Shown: piece by piece, positions 15,636 through 22,947 of the stretch
Position numbering within the stretch: the first letter of the stretch is position 1
Layout: the number at the start of each line of letters is the position of its first letter
Source of the DNA: a virus
Strand: one strand, 5' to 3'
IMG/VR virus record: IMGVR_UViG_3300022074_000294
Location: 1 to 27,672 of that record
DNA: 27,672 nt
The notes under the pieces: model-generated
Told to the model about the DNA's origin: nothing
The model's input: the letters and a program-made list of their open reading frames with translations, nothing else
Databases searched by the model: none
Made by a program: the position numbers and the translations under genes

Positions 15636-17926
15636 TAGCTAGCTCCTTCAAGCTGTTCAATACGAGATTTGAGGTTTTCGATAATTTCTTGCTGGTCTTG
15701 AATGGCTTTAACAAGCGTTGGAAGCATGTCGCCCATCTTTAACCCCAGCTTAGTTTCTGTTTCGGAATACTTATAGTCATGGACTAGCTCAGGCATAACT
15801 TCTTCGACTTCCTGAGCTACAAAACCTATGATGTCGTTGCCGTCGCCGTTCTTCCAATCAAACCGTCGTGGCTGTAAGGCAAGAACAGTATTCAGTCCCT
15901 TGTCTAAATCACGGATGTTTTCCTTGAGAGATTCATCAGAAATAGCAGTAATGCTTGTGCTTGTTGCATAAATTGAGCCAGCGTAGTTTACAAAGAATCT
16001 ATAGGCAGAAGCGCCTGTTGAATAAATCTGTAAGCCATCTTGTGCTGACGTACTTGACTCTCCGACAATCATTAATTTTCCGTCATCATCGCCAGAGGTA
16101 GTGGGCTTAGTAAGTTTTATGCCAGCGCCAGCAGTCCCAGAAGAATTAGTGGTACCAACCAGCAATGTACTGGCGTGAGCAGTGCCTGACAGGTGAAGGT
16201 CTTTGAAGCGATACGACCCAAGACCTATGTCAATGTTGCTATCATCTACCGCAGTATTACGCCACGGCAAAATAGCATTATTTGCATCATTAAAAGTAAT
16301 GCCACAGATGCCAGTGCCTATGAACATATCACCGCCAGTATTGCCAATAATGCCAACATTACTGCTGTCTTTATAAAATTCAAGAATCGACCCGTCACTG
16401 GACAAGCGGTTTAACGCCAGCGGCTCGCCACCACTTCGAGTGATCCATGCCTTTCCAGCTACACCCGCATTGTTAATCTCGACGCCTGCTGTGCCAAAGG
16501 CTGAACCAGTCTTACCAACCATCAAGTTGCCAGTGCTATCTATACGCATAGCCTCCGTGCCTGTTCTTGTTGTAGTATTCCCTGCTGTATTAAATGTTAT
16601 TGCAGTAGCACAATTGTACGCCGAAGCGCCTCCACCTATGTCTACCCTGTTTCCTGATGAGTTTGCAAAGTATTGCAATACCTGAAAACCTTCTGTCTCT
16701 GTTCCAGAGTCGTATTGACGGGCTAATAAATGCCCCTCTTTATTTGTATCGTCAGTATTGCTGTTGGCAAGAATTATGTTGGAACCGTTTACAGTAATAG
16801 CGCCCGTTACGTCGACATTACCAGCAAACGTAGCTGTGCCATCTGATGTAAGCCTTGCCTTTTCACCGCCACTAACAAAAAAAGCAGTGTAATCTTGAGA
16901 GGCAATCTTTATTGGATCGTTAGACGTTTCTATTGTGCCAAAACTATTATCGTTAAAAACTTGCATGTTACGAGCATTGTCTGCACGGTTAAGCTGTATT
17001 TTGTTTCCACCTTTTGCAATAACTGTGCCAGATTCCAACGTAAGAGTTTCAGTGTCTGATCCTGCTGTCATCGTGAAAAAAGCTAACTGACCGTCTTCAG
17101 ATCCTCCAGTAGCGTCTTTGACGGAACTGGCGATGGATGCGTAGTTTGTTACGTTTCCTCCTGCGTCATCCCCACGGAACCGTATTAATCCTGTAAGATC
17201 GTTTGCGGCGGGAGAACCAGAGTCTCTTTGTAAATCTAATACTGGGCCTTTACTAGCATCCGCATCAGTACTTACCAAAACCATTTGAGGCGCGTTATCT
17301 GCGGTTGTAATAGTCATTTTGGCAGAAGATGTAATTGATCCATCTACTTGCAAAGTAGAAGCCATATCCACAGCACCGTCGATGTCTACAACATCAAGGT
17401 TAGTAGTACCATCTACATCTACGTCCCCAGAAATGTCTAGGTTTGTAAAGACCGATGTTCCGACTGCTGTAATTTTATCGTTAAACGTAGCCGCACCAGC
17501 CGCTGACATATCAAGGGTAAGGGCTGTAATCGTTGCACCGCCATCGTTGCCTCTAAGTCTTATATCGTCATCAGCGACTGTCGATATAATGTCTACATTC
17601 GCACCGTCAGTGATCTTAAACTGCATTTCTTGAGTGCCATCAGCCTTAATGCGGACATCTCCACCCGAAACATCAAAGGTTAAGTCACCTGCAACGTCGA
17701 GGGTCATATCTGCACTACAGTCGATTTCTGCACCGTCAATCGTGATGTTGTCCACGGTAACGACTCCGGTAGTAACACTAGTAGGATTAGTACCTACCTC
17801 GATAACAGTACCGCTTGCATTTTCTGTATAAAGGCGCTTGTTAGTCAGGTCTAATGCGGGTTCGCCTTGAACAAGATCGCCAGTCGTAGGTGCGCCAGAA
17901 CCATTCTTGAGTTTAATCGTGGTCAT
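15635..17926 (-). CDS. Tail fibre/spike with C-terminal S74 intramolecular chaperone
   Basis: A 763-residue trimeric-fibre protein. It opens with MTTIKLKNGSGAPTTGDL and a QGEPALDLTNKRLY block common at fibre starts, followed by many beta repeats of the V-D-G/D-x-T-N-L-D-V type (150-230) and a receptor-facing region rich in Gly, Ser and Thr. From S663 the sequence SDESLKENIRDLDKGLNTVL then LQPRRFDWK and IGFVAQEVEEVMPELV is the peptidase_S74 chaperone that assists trimerisation and cuts itself off; S663 and K668 have the five-residue spacing of the known Ser-Lys dyad. A final coiled coil (DQQEIIENLKSRIEQLEG) follows. It is coupled to the upstream fibre by TAATG. Confidence 0.85.
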   Translation of the reverse strand: MTTIKLKNGSGAPTTGDLVQGEPALDLTNKRLYTENASGTVIEVGTNPTSVTTGVVTVDNITIDGAEIDCSADMTLDVAGDLTFDVSGGDVRIKADGTQEMQFKITDGANVDIISTVADDDIRLRGNDGGATITALTLDMSAAGAATFNDKITAVGTSVFTNLDISGDVDVDGTTNLDVVDIDGAVDMASTLQVDGSITSSAKMTITTADNAPQMVLVSTDADASKGPVLDLQRDSGSPAANDLTGLIRFRGDDAGGNVTNYASIASSVKDATGGSEDGQLAFFTMTAGSDTETLTLESGTVIAKGGNKIQLNRADNARNMQVFNDNSFGTIETSNDPIKIASQDYTAFFVSGGEKARLTSDGTATFAGNVDVTGAITVNGSNIILANSNTDDTNKEGHLLARQYDSGTETEGFQVLQYFANSSGNRVDIGGGASAYNCATAITFNTAGNTTTRTGTEAMRIDSTGNLMVGKTGSAFGTAGVEINNAGVAGKAWITRSGGEPLALNRLSSDGSILEFYKDSSNVGIIGNTGGDMFIGTGICGITFNDANNAILPWRNTAVDDSNIDIGLGSYRFKDLHLSGTAHASTLLVGTTNSSGTAGAGIKLTKPTTSGDDDGKLMIVGESSTSAQDGLQIYSTGASAYRFFVNYAGSIYATSTSITAISDESLKENIRDLDKGLNTVLALQPRRFDWKNGDGNDIIGFVAQEVEEVMPELVHDYKYSETETKLGLKMGDMLPTLVKAIQDQQEIIENLKSRIEQLEGAS

Positions 17927-19431
17927 TAATAAGTTCCCCCGTCAACAGTTGACAGTGTAGTAGTAATAGAAGTTGTGCCTGAACCTGTAACTGCTCCAGA
18001 CAGAGTAATCGTTTCGTTGCCAGTTATATAGCCTGAGTTGTTAGTTAGGACAGAAATATTGTCCCCACTCTGTAATGCACTATCAGCCAGTGCGCCTTGT
18101 GCTGCCGTAGCGTAGTCAGCAGAACTAAAGGCTTTAACCTGTGCAAGGTTAGTTACCTCAGAGTCCATTAGCGCACCAGCCGCTGTGACGTTAGCTGTAT
18201 CCGTTACGTCTGCGCTAGCCTCGATACCGTTAAGCTTCGTATGATCTGCATCAGTAAATACATTGGAATCTGTTGCTGACTCTACAAGCGTCCGTATTTC
18301 AGCTGCTGTTTGATCTGCCGTAGCACTTGCTTCAATTCCATTTAGCTTTGTGTGATCCGCATCGGTAAACACATTAGAGTCTGTAGCCGCTTCTACTGCC
18401 GCCCTTATCTCTGCGTTGCTTTGGTCTGCCGTAGCACCTGCCTCAATGCCATCTAACTTGCTATGGTCTGCGTCAGTAAAGACGTTAGAATCACTTGCAG
18501 AGCCAACCAATGTGCGAATCTCTGCGGCTGTCTGATCTGCTGTAGCGCTAGCTTCAATACCGTCTAGCTTAGTCCCGTCTGCGGCTACGTCACGGCTATC
18601 AACAGTACCGCTAAGTACTACATTGCCTGTGATATTGACGTTACCTGTACCTGTGATGTTATTACTGTTTAGGTCAAGATTGCCGCCTAGTTGTGGCGTA
18701 GAGTCACCCACAAGATCCGGGTTAATACTGTTCCACGTGGAACCATCGTAGATTCGAGTTGTGTTGTCGCTAGTATTGAAGTACCAGTCACCTACCGTTA
18801 CGGCATTGCCATTACCGTCAACAGTAGGGTTAGAAGAAGCAGTGCCAAGGTAAAGACCATCAATTGCTTCTTTAGCTGCCTCTGCCGCTGTCTTCGCTGT
18901 TTCTGCTGCAGTCTGAGCAGTTTGAGCTGCAGTAGCGCTGGTCGCTGCATTAGTTGCGGATGTACTGGCAGAAGTGCTGGCAGAAGTGGCAGAAGTGGCA
19001 GAAGTTGCTGCCTCTGTAGCCTTGGTCGTTGCCGTTGCTGCTGATGCTGCCGCATTAGTTTCTGCCGTTTCCGCGTTTGTTTCTGCTGTTTCTGAAGCTG
19101 TTTTGGCTACTTCGGCTGCCGACTGCGCTGTTTCTGCGGCAGTCTTGGCTGTATTTGCTGATGTTTTTGCCGCTACTGCTGCATTCTCTGCAGTTTCGGC
19201 ATTGGTTTCCGCAGTCTCAGCATTAGTCTCCGCTGTCTCTGCATTAGCCTGGGCAGTTTGTGACGCAGTCTTAGCTGTTTCTGCTGCTGCTTGTGCGGTT
19301 GCTGCAGATAACGCAGATGCCGCAGCCTCATTTGCTTTTGTAGAAGCAGTCCGAGCCTCTAGCGCTACCTCAGACGCATACGTGTCCGTACTAGCATCGC
19401 CAGATCCACCTGTGCCACGAAATAACGCCAT
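17926..19431 (-). CDS. Tail fibre with long Ala/Thr coiled coil and 37-residue repeats
   Basis: 501 residues. 1-20 probably attach to the tail; 22-190 is an Ala/Thr/Glu-rich coiled coil (repeats of A-E-T-N-A-E-T); 192-236 is a small fibre domain (GLYLGTASS...GDWYFNTSDNTTRIYDGSTW) seen in many phage fibres; residues 288-398 are three repeats of exactly 37 residues starting KLDGIEA or KLNGIEA and containing DSNVFTDADH, with a fourth partial copy; the end is beta-rich and stops in VDGGTY. ATG 19429-19431 has a CAGGAG site. It is the first gene after the capsid terminator and is coupled to the S74 fibre, so the two may form one fibre in series. Confidence 0.8.
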   Translation of the reverse strand: MALFRGTGGSGDASTDTYASEVALEARTASTKANEAAASALSAATAQAAAETAKTASQTAQANAETAETNAETAETNAETAENAAVAAKTSANTAKTAAETAQSAAEVAKTASETAETNAETAETNAAASAATATTKATEAATSATSATSASTSASTSATNAATSATAAQTAQTAAETAKTAAEAAKEAIDGLYLGTASSNPTVDGNGNAVTVGDWYFNTSDNTTRIYDGSTWNSINPDLVGDSTPQLGGNLDLNSNNITGTGNVNITGNVVLSGTVDSRDVAADGTKLDGIEASATADQTAAEIRTLVGSASDSNVFTDADHSKLDGIEAGATADQSNAEIRAAVEAATDSNVFTDADHTKLNGIEASATADQTAAEIRTLVESATDSNVFTDADHTKLNGIEASADVTDTANVTAAGALMDSEVTNLAQVKAFSSADYATAAQGALADSALQSGDNISVLTNNSGYITGNETITLSGAVTGSGTTSITTTLSTVDGGTY

Positions 19432-19443
19432 CGACTACTCCTG

Positions 19444-19477
19444 CAAAAGAAAAGGAAAAGGGGCCATTGCTGACCCC
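19444..19477 (-). terminator. Intrinsic terminator after the capsid gene
   Basis: On the minus strand GGGGTCA, a GCAA tetraloop and TGGCCCC form a 7-bp stem (one G-T pair; plus-strand 19460-19477) followed by TTTTCCTTTTCTTTT. It lies 9 bases after the capsid stop and before the tail-fibre gene. Its T tract is interrupted, so partial readthrough into the tail genes is expected. Confidence 0.8.
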
Positions 19478-19485
19478 TAAACTCG

Positions 19486-20460
19486 TTACTCGGCGATTGC
19501 GAGTACGAAACCAGCTTCAGGTCGGTATACCTGAACACCGTACAGGCAGTCAGCCGTGTACAGAGTTGAAAGGTATTCCTGCTTGTACTGAGTTTGCGAA
19601 CGTACAGCTTGCTGTTCTGCCATGATGACGGCATCAGAGTGGAACAGAAGTGCAGCACGAGTGTCGATAGAAGACGCGGTGTTGTCGCCAGCTGCTTCAA
19701 TAGTGCGGCAGTTAGCTGAAACGTAGACGTCTACACCATAAAGGTTACCGATCAAGCCAGAGTTTACAGCTTGGCCCGTTACAAAGTCAGAAGACACGTA
19801 TCGGTCGATACCCATGATGGTATTACGAACAGAAGGAGGAATAACAAGCGAACGTCCGTCCATAGGCACGTTGTTGTCATCAAGCTTCTGAATCATGTTA
19901 CGGAAAAACGCATCAGTAAATACGTCTGCCGCTACCATGGTATCGTCAGTGTACTGAGTAGTAGTACCACCATCGTTAAAGAAACAACCAGTGTGCTGAT
20001 AGTCAGTAGCAGCTGGGCTGAATACAACAGAGCCGCCGTCACCAAAACCAGTACCTGCTGCGTGTAGATCGTTGTCGATCTGAACGGCAAGAGCATAACC
20101 AGCATCTTCAGTATAAAACTGACGAAGGCTAGAAAGCGCCTGTACTTCAACAATGTCTTCAATAAGACGTGAGTATTCGAAGTGACGATCAATATCGATT
20201 GTCAATTCACCTTCGGTGTTTGCAATAATAGTAACTGCAGTATCAGCAGCTTTAGCATTTGCATCACCACGAACGGGCTTAGGTACGTGTAACTTGTCGC
20301 CCTTTTTACCTGACATAGCCAGCTTTTTAACAAGCGGAGCCATCTTCAAGTTTTTCTGATAAGCGGCAATAATTTCATCCGACCAAATTTCTGGGATAAA
20401 AGTATTTGCCTCAGTTTTTGCGGTAAAACCCCCAGTTCCGGGGTAAGTTGCAGTAGCCAT
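19486..20460 (-). CDS. Major capsid protein
   Basis: A 324-residue protein: MATATYPGTGGFTAKTEANT, then FIPEIWSDEIIAAYQKNLKMAPLVKK (N-arm and spine-helix region), KKGDKLHVPKPVRGDANAK, VTIIANTEGELTIDIDRHFEYSRLIEDI, and a C-terminal DRYVSSDFVTGQAVNSGLIG-YGVDVYVSANC block. The order I-P-E-I-W...A...L, KGDxxxIP, E...DR.FEYS and G-x-x-x-G-V-x-V-x-x-S matches HK97-fold capsids of the podovirus/N4gp56-like type. It follows a scaffold gene, has a strong GGAGAT site, and is closed by its own terminator, as expected for the most abundant virion protein. Confidence 0.85.
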   Translation of the reverse strand: MATATYPGTGGFTAKTEANTFIPEIWSDEIIAAYQKNLKMAPLVKKLAMSGKKGDKLHVPKPVRGDANAKAADTAVTIIANTEGELTIDIDRHFEYSRLIEDIVEVQALSSLRQFYTEDAGYALAVQIDNDLHAAGTGFGDGGSVVFSPAATDYQHTGCFFNDGGTTTQYTDDTMVAADVFTDAFFRNMIQKLDDNNVPMDGRSLVIPPSVRNTIMGIDRYVSSDFVTGQAVNSGLIGNLYGVDVYVSANCRTIEAAGDNTASSIDTRAALLFHSDAVIMAEQQAVRSQTQYKQEYLSTLYTADCLYGVQVYRPEAGFVLAIAE

Positions 20461-20477
20461 GTCAATCTCCTATAAGA

Positions 20478-21293
20478 TTATTTGACTCGACCCTCTGCAT
20501 ACGCTTTTAAAATGTCATCTGACATAAGGCGGTATCGCTCGGGGTCTGTTTTCATCAGTTTAATAATATCAGCCCTGCGATATTGTTTTTCACGAGTCTT
20601 CTCGCTACTGCCTTTCGTGTTGCCTGTACTAGCTGCCTTGAGTTGTTGCTTCCGCACTTGTTTTTCAACATTTGCGGTTTGCTGTGCAACTGTTTTTCTC
20701 TCCTTCCAGAGATTAAACAATTCATCAGCAGCTTCAGCATTATACTGTTGGTCAGCTTGTACAAATAACTGAGTCCTAATCTTTGAGGATTTGATCCAAT
20801 CAGCAAACTTAGGGTCATTCAGAATGCCTTGCATGTCTGGATGCCTATTACTTAGCTCCGCTAACGCGGTTTGCTTTTTGTAGTTTGCTGTATATTGTTC
20901 CGCTTCCTTAATTTTAGGGTGATTCTCAATAGCACGATAAACAGCAGCCTGAGGATCTGTGAAGTAATCAATATCACTTTCAGGCTCGACATATTGCTTT
21001 TGAGGTGCCGATTGTGTCTGAGCCATAATATGGTCATCCACTACCTTACGAAGCTCACCAACTTCAACAGAATGCCGACTCATTACCTGTTCGGCTTCTT
21101 GATGCATTTGAACGACTTCTTTTAGAGACTTACCACGGTATTTCTCTGGAACATCGCTCTCAACAACTTGTTCTGCTTCAGCTTGAGGTTGCTCAACAGC
21201 CTGTTCTGGCTCTTGAATCTCATTAACTTCGTTTTCAATGCTGTCCGCATTATCCTCTTCAGGGTGCGAATCAATCATTGTTGCTCTAGACAT
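20478..21293 (-). CDS. Scaffolding protein
   Basis: A 271-residue, very polar protein. The first 70 residues are an acidic, Gln/Glu-rich disordered region, followed by DVPEKYRGKSLKEVVQMHQEAE (about 48-70), the recognisable start of a podovirus scaffold helix, a long helical middle, then a basic Lys/Arg-rich C-terminal part (KQLKAASTGNTKGSSEKTREK, RRADIIKLMK) suitable for binding the inner capsid surface. It is immediately upstream of the capsid gene in transcription order, the usual place. ATG 21291-21293 has a GGAG site. No protease domain is present. Confidence 0.8.
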   Translation of the reverse strand: MSRATMIDSHPEEDNADSIENEVNEIQEPEQAVEQPQAEAEQVVESDVPEKYRGKSLKEVVQMHQEAEQVMSRHSVEVGELRKVVDDHIMAQTQSAPQKQYVEPESDIDYFTDPQAAVYRAIENHPKIKEAEQYTANYKKQTALAELSNRHPDMQGILNDPKFADWIKSSKIRTQLFVQADQQYNAEAADELFNLWKERKTVAQQTANVEKQVRKQQLKAASTGNTKGSSEKTREKQYRRADIIKLMKTDPERYRLMSDDILKAYAEGRVK

Positions 21294-21316
21294 ATTAAAC
21301 TCCGTGAACTAAGTCA

Positions 21317-21535
21317 TTATGGAGATTTGTTTCTGCCAGCCTGTTCGTGTTCTCGCACCCACTTCATGTGACGACCGGGAAAGTCCCCACTATGACCCTC
21401 GAGTACGCACTTCGGGGCTGACACCATTTTAGTAGCATTAGCACCGCAACCGCACCTACTGGTTGTGATACCGCTCTCTACCATCTTTTCAAAAACATGC
21501 CCGTTGTCACAACGGAAATCGTATATTTTATACAT
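21317..21535 (-). CDS. Small zinc-ribbon protein, FmdB-like
   Basis: Seventy-two residues starting MYKIYDFRCDNGHVFEKMVE and containing SRCGCGANATKMVSA, then a basic GRHMKWVREHEQAG tail. The plan is that of FmdB-type zinc ribbons (Y-x-F-x-C...H-x-F-E...C-x-C-G), but the first C-x2-C is reduced to C9-x3-H13, with C28 and C30 as the second pair, so four ligands remain possible. The fold probably binds zinc; whether it binds nucleic acid or a virion partner is unknown. It overlaps the preceding gene by eight bases. Confidence 0.7.
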   Translation of the reverse strand: MYKIYDFRCDNGHVFEKMVESGITTSRCGCGANATKMVSAPKCVLEGHSGDFPGRHMKWVREHEQAGRNKSP

Positions 21536-21782
21536 TCATGTCTTCTTGTTCTTCGACCTCTGCCTGTTCTCGCGCTGCAGTAATCGTAGCCTCAAGATTA
21601 ATTACTGTAGCAAACGCAGCCACTTGGCCTTTACGGTAAAAAAGTTCCTCTTCATTCTTTACCGATTGTATGTCTGCAAGTTGCGTGGCGTTATTAGAAA
21701 GCTCGCCAATCAACTGTTTAAATCCCTCACTGTTAAACAACTCATTATAGTTGTTAAAGTACGCCTCTAACTCAGGTGTCAT
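21528..21782 (-). CDS. Small acidic protein, unknown function
   Basis: Eighty-four residues, helical, with an acidic C-terminal end (EQAEVEEQEDMNV). The centre ADIQSVKNEEELFYRKGQVA is typical of small phage proteins that lie between portal and scaffold, but I know no function. The ATG (21780-21782) has a GGGGAT site. It is separated from the basic gene upstream by 55 bases, the widest spacer in this part of the operon; I see no terminator there. Confidence 0.65.
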   Translation of the reverse strand: MTPELEAYFNNYNELFNSEGFKQLIGELSNNATQLADIQSVKNEEELFYRKGQVAAFATVINLEATITAAREQAEVEEQEDMNV

Positions 21783-21837
21783 GCTATCCCCTTTTAGTTC
21801 GTTGAAAACTGCCTTTTACCACGCTTTCTTAAAAAAG

Positions 21838-22095
21838 TCAGGCTTTTCTTGATCGCGCCGTCTTTTTTGCAATCCGCTTGGGCTGGGCAGAATGTTGTTT
21901 TCCTGCGGCAGTATCCTTGCGTTTCTTGCGCGTTGTTGCTGCATAATCTTTTGCCGATAGCGACTTAATAGCCGCCTTAGGCAAATACCGTTCGCCCGTT
22001 GCCTTTGATCCTTGCGTAGATGGCTTACCCGATTTGGTTTGCCATTTTTGCTTAGTCCATTTTTTTAAAGACTTTTGAGGCTTTTTAAGTGCCAT
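21838..22095 (-). CDS. Lysine-rich DUF5872-type protein
   Basis: Eighty-five residues with about 27 Lys/Arg and 3 acidic residues: KKWTKQKWQTKSGKPSTQG, GERYLPKAAIKSLS, DYAATTRKKRKDTAAGK, then KRIAKKTARSRK. This order (KKWTKQKW.TKSGKPS, GERYLP.AAI..LS, YAATTRKKR, IAKKT) is the DUF5872 pattern as I recall it from phages and some large viruses. The charge suggests nucleic-acid binding, perhaps packaged with the DNA; the family has no established function that I know. It is coupled to the 60-residue gene by TAATG. Confidence 0.75.
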   Translation of the reverse strand: MALKKPQKSLKKWTKQKWQTKSGKPSTQGSKATGERYLPKAAIKSLSAKDYAATTRKKRKDTAAGKQHSAQPKRIAKKTARSRKA

Positions 22096-22277
22096 TACTT
22101 ATAGCCTCCACCCTTAGATTTATATTGCTTTGCGAGCATTTGGGCTTTTCGGGCTGACCATTGACCGGGCTTACCACCTTTGCCACTAGCTTTAATCTTG
22201 TTAAACAAGTTTTTCCGCATAGTTGGCTTAGTGTAATTACCAGCCTGATTAACCCTAGACTTTGCAGGCTTTTTCAT
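22095..22277 (-). CDS. Basic 60-residue protein with no acidic residues
   Basis: Sixty residues, 17 of them Lys/Arg and none Asp/Glu. Visible parts: KSRVNQAGNYTKPTMRKNLF, NKIKASGKGGKPGQWSARKA and QMLAKQYKSKGGGYK. It resembles small basic proteins seen beside DUF5872 genes in related phages, function unknown. Start and stop are both TAATG overlaps, so it is translated in fixed ratio to its basic neighbours. Confidence 0.7.
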   Translation of the reverse strand: MKKPAKSRVNQAGNYTKPTMRKNLFNKIKASGKGGKPGQWSARKAQMLAKQYKSKGGGYK

Positions 22278-22378
22278 TAGTAGCCTCGTTGACCACCAAC
22301 ACGCATTGGTTTTTTCTTAGGCTTTGATTTTGCTTTAGGTTTAGCTTTTGGCTTTGGTCTCATTTTATGGCCTGGCAT
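22277..22378 (-). CDS. 33-residue Lys/Pro-rich micro-protein
   Basis: ATG 22376-22378 to TAA 22277-22279 encodes 33 residues: a KPKAKPKAKSKPKKKP stretch (9-24) and a GGQRGY end, with 13 Lys/Arg and no acidic residue. The alternating Lys-Pro-Lys-Ala pattern is like the tails of linker histones. An AAGGAG site lies upstream, and the stop forms TAATG with the next start. Below usual annotation length, but the ribosome site and coupling make it convincing. Confidence 0.7.
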   Translation of the reverse strand: MPGHKMRPKPKAKPKAKSKPKKKPMRVGGQRGY

Positions 22379-22388
22379 AACAATCTCC

Positions 22389-22535
22389 TTACTTTTTGTG
22401 TGCTTTTTGAACAGTAAAATTTGCTGACTTAGATGAGCCCTTATGCGGCTTATAACCGCCAGAAGGGTCTTTCATTAACTTATACTCTTTACCTTGCTTC
22501 ATCCAATGATAACCATCTGGAGCTTTAACTTTCAT
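22389..22535 (-). CDS. 48-residue basic micro-protein
   Basis: ATG 22533-22535 to TAA 22389-22391 encodes 48 residues, beginning MKVKAPDGYHWMKQGKEYKL and ending in FTVQKAHKK, with 12 Lys and 3 acidic residues. The K-A-P-D-G-Y-H-W-M-K part looks like a short beta hairpin. GGTGA upstream is a weak ribosome site. It fits precisely between its neighbours in the basic-protein run. Confidence 0.7.
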   Translation of the reverse strand: MKVKAPDGYHWMKQGKEYKLMKDPSGGYKPHKGSSKSANFTVQKAHKK

Positions 22536-22541
22536 TTTGAT

Positions 22542-22829
22542 TCACCATTTTGTCTTATGCGACCAATAACGCGCAGATAATTTACTGGGATTGGAGTCCT
22601 GAGCATTGTGTCGCGCGTAGTAGCTTTTCTTTCGCGCTTTATCCTTTGCTGTCTTAGGATTCTTTCCTGCACCTTTAACGCCCTGCTGACCAAAACGAAT
22701 TGTCTTGATCTTATCACCTTGTTTCGCAACTACAACATGCGATTTAGTAGGATGGCTGGGGGTTCTCTTCGGTTTGTTGAACCCGCTTACGCCCGCGCGT
22801 CCCAGTCGTGAGTCTTTCTTTGCCGCCAT
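22542..22829 (-). CDS. Basic protein following the portal
   Basis: Ninety-five residues with about 25 Lys/Arg and 4 acidic: RLGRAGVSGFNKPKRTPSHP, then KSHVVVAKQGDKIKTIRFGQ, QGVKGAGKNPKTAKDKARKK and a W-S-H-K-T-K-W end. The middle part is beta-like and the rest probably disordered until it binds a partner. I recognise it as a recurrent companion of portal genes in aquatic podophages, without a known function. It is coupled to the portal by TAATG with GAAGGAG in the portal's last codons as ribosome site. Confidence 0.75.
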   Translation of the reverse strand: MAAKKDSRLGRAGVSGFNKPKRTPSHPTKSHVVVAKQGDKIKTIRFGQQGVKGAGKNPKTAKDKARKKSYYARHNAQDSNPSKLSARYWSHKTKW

Positions 22830-22947
22830 TATTCAACTCCTTCAATTGGCTCAACTGGGATTTCAGCTCCTGTATCTCCAACTCCAATGGCTCCAACCTC
22901 TTGTTGAACTTGAGGAATATTGTCTGGAGTTCTCTGTCTGTTAGCAT
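22744..22947 (-). CDS. Candidate overlapping gene across the portal/basic-protein junction
   Basis: In the third minus frame an ATG (22945-22947) opens 67 residues that overlap the portal's last 40 codons and the next gene's first 28. The product looks like a real protein: LQTIFLKFNKRLEPLELEIQ and ELKSQLSQLKEL form a clean heptad coiled coil, followed by a basic tail (TRGRKRVQQ). AAGGA lies seven bases before the ATG. The portal tail it overlaps is low-complexity. It could be chance; see findings. Confidence 0.4.
   Translation of the reverse strand: MLTDRELQTIFLKFNKRLEPLELEIQELKSQLSQLKELNNGGKERLTTGTRGRKRVQQTEENPQPSY

Noticed and set aside
18974-19480. 168-residue plus-strand open frame of Val-Ser-Ala repeats
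   Set aside because: Antisense shadow of the Ala/Thr coiled coil of the tail fibre; no start signals.
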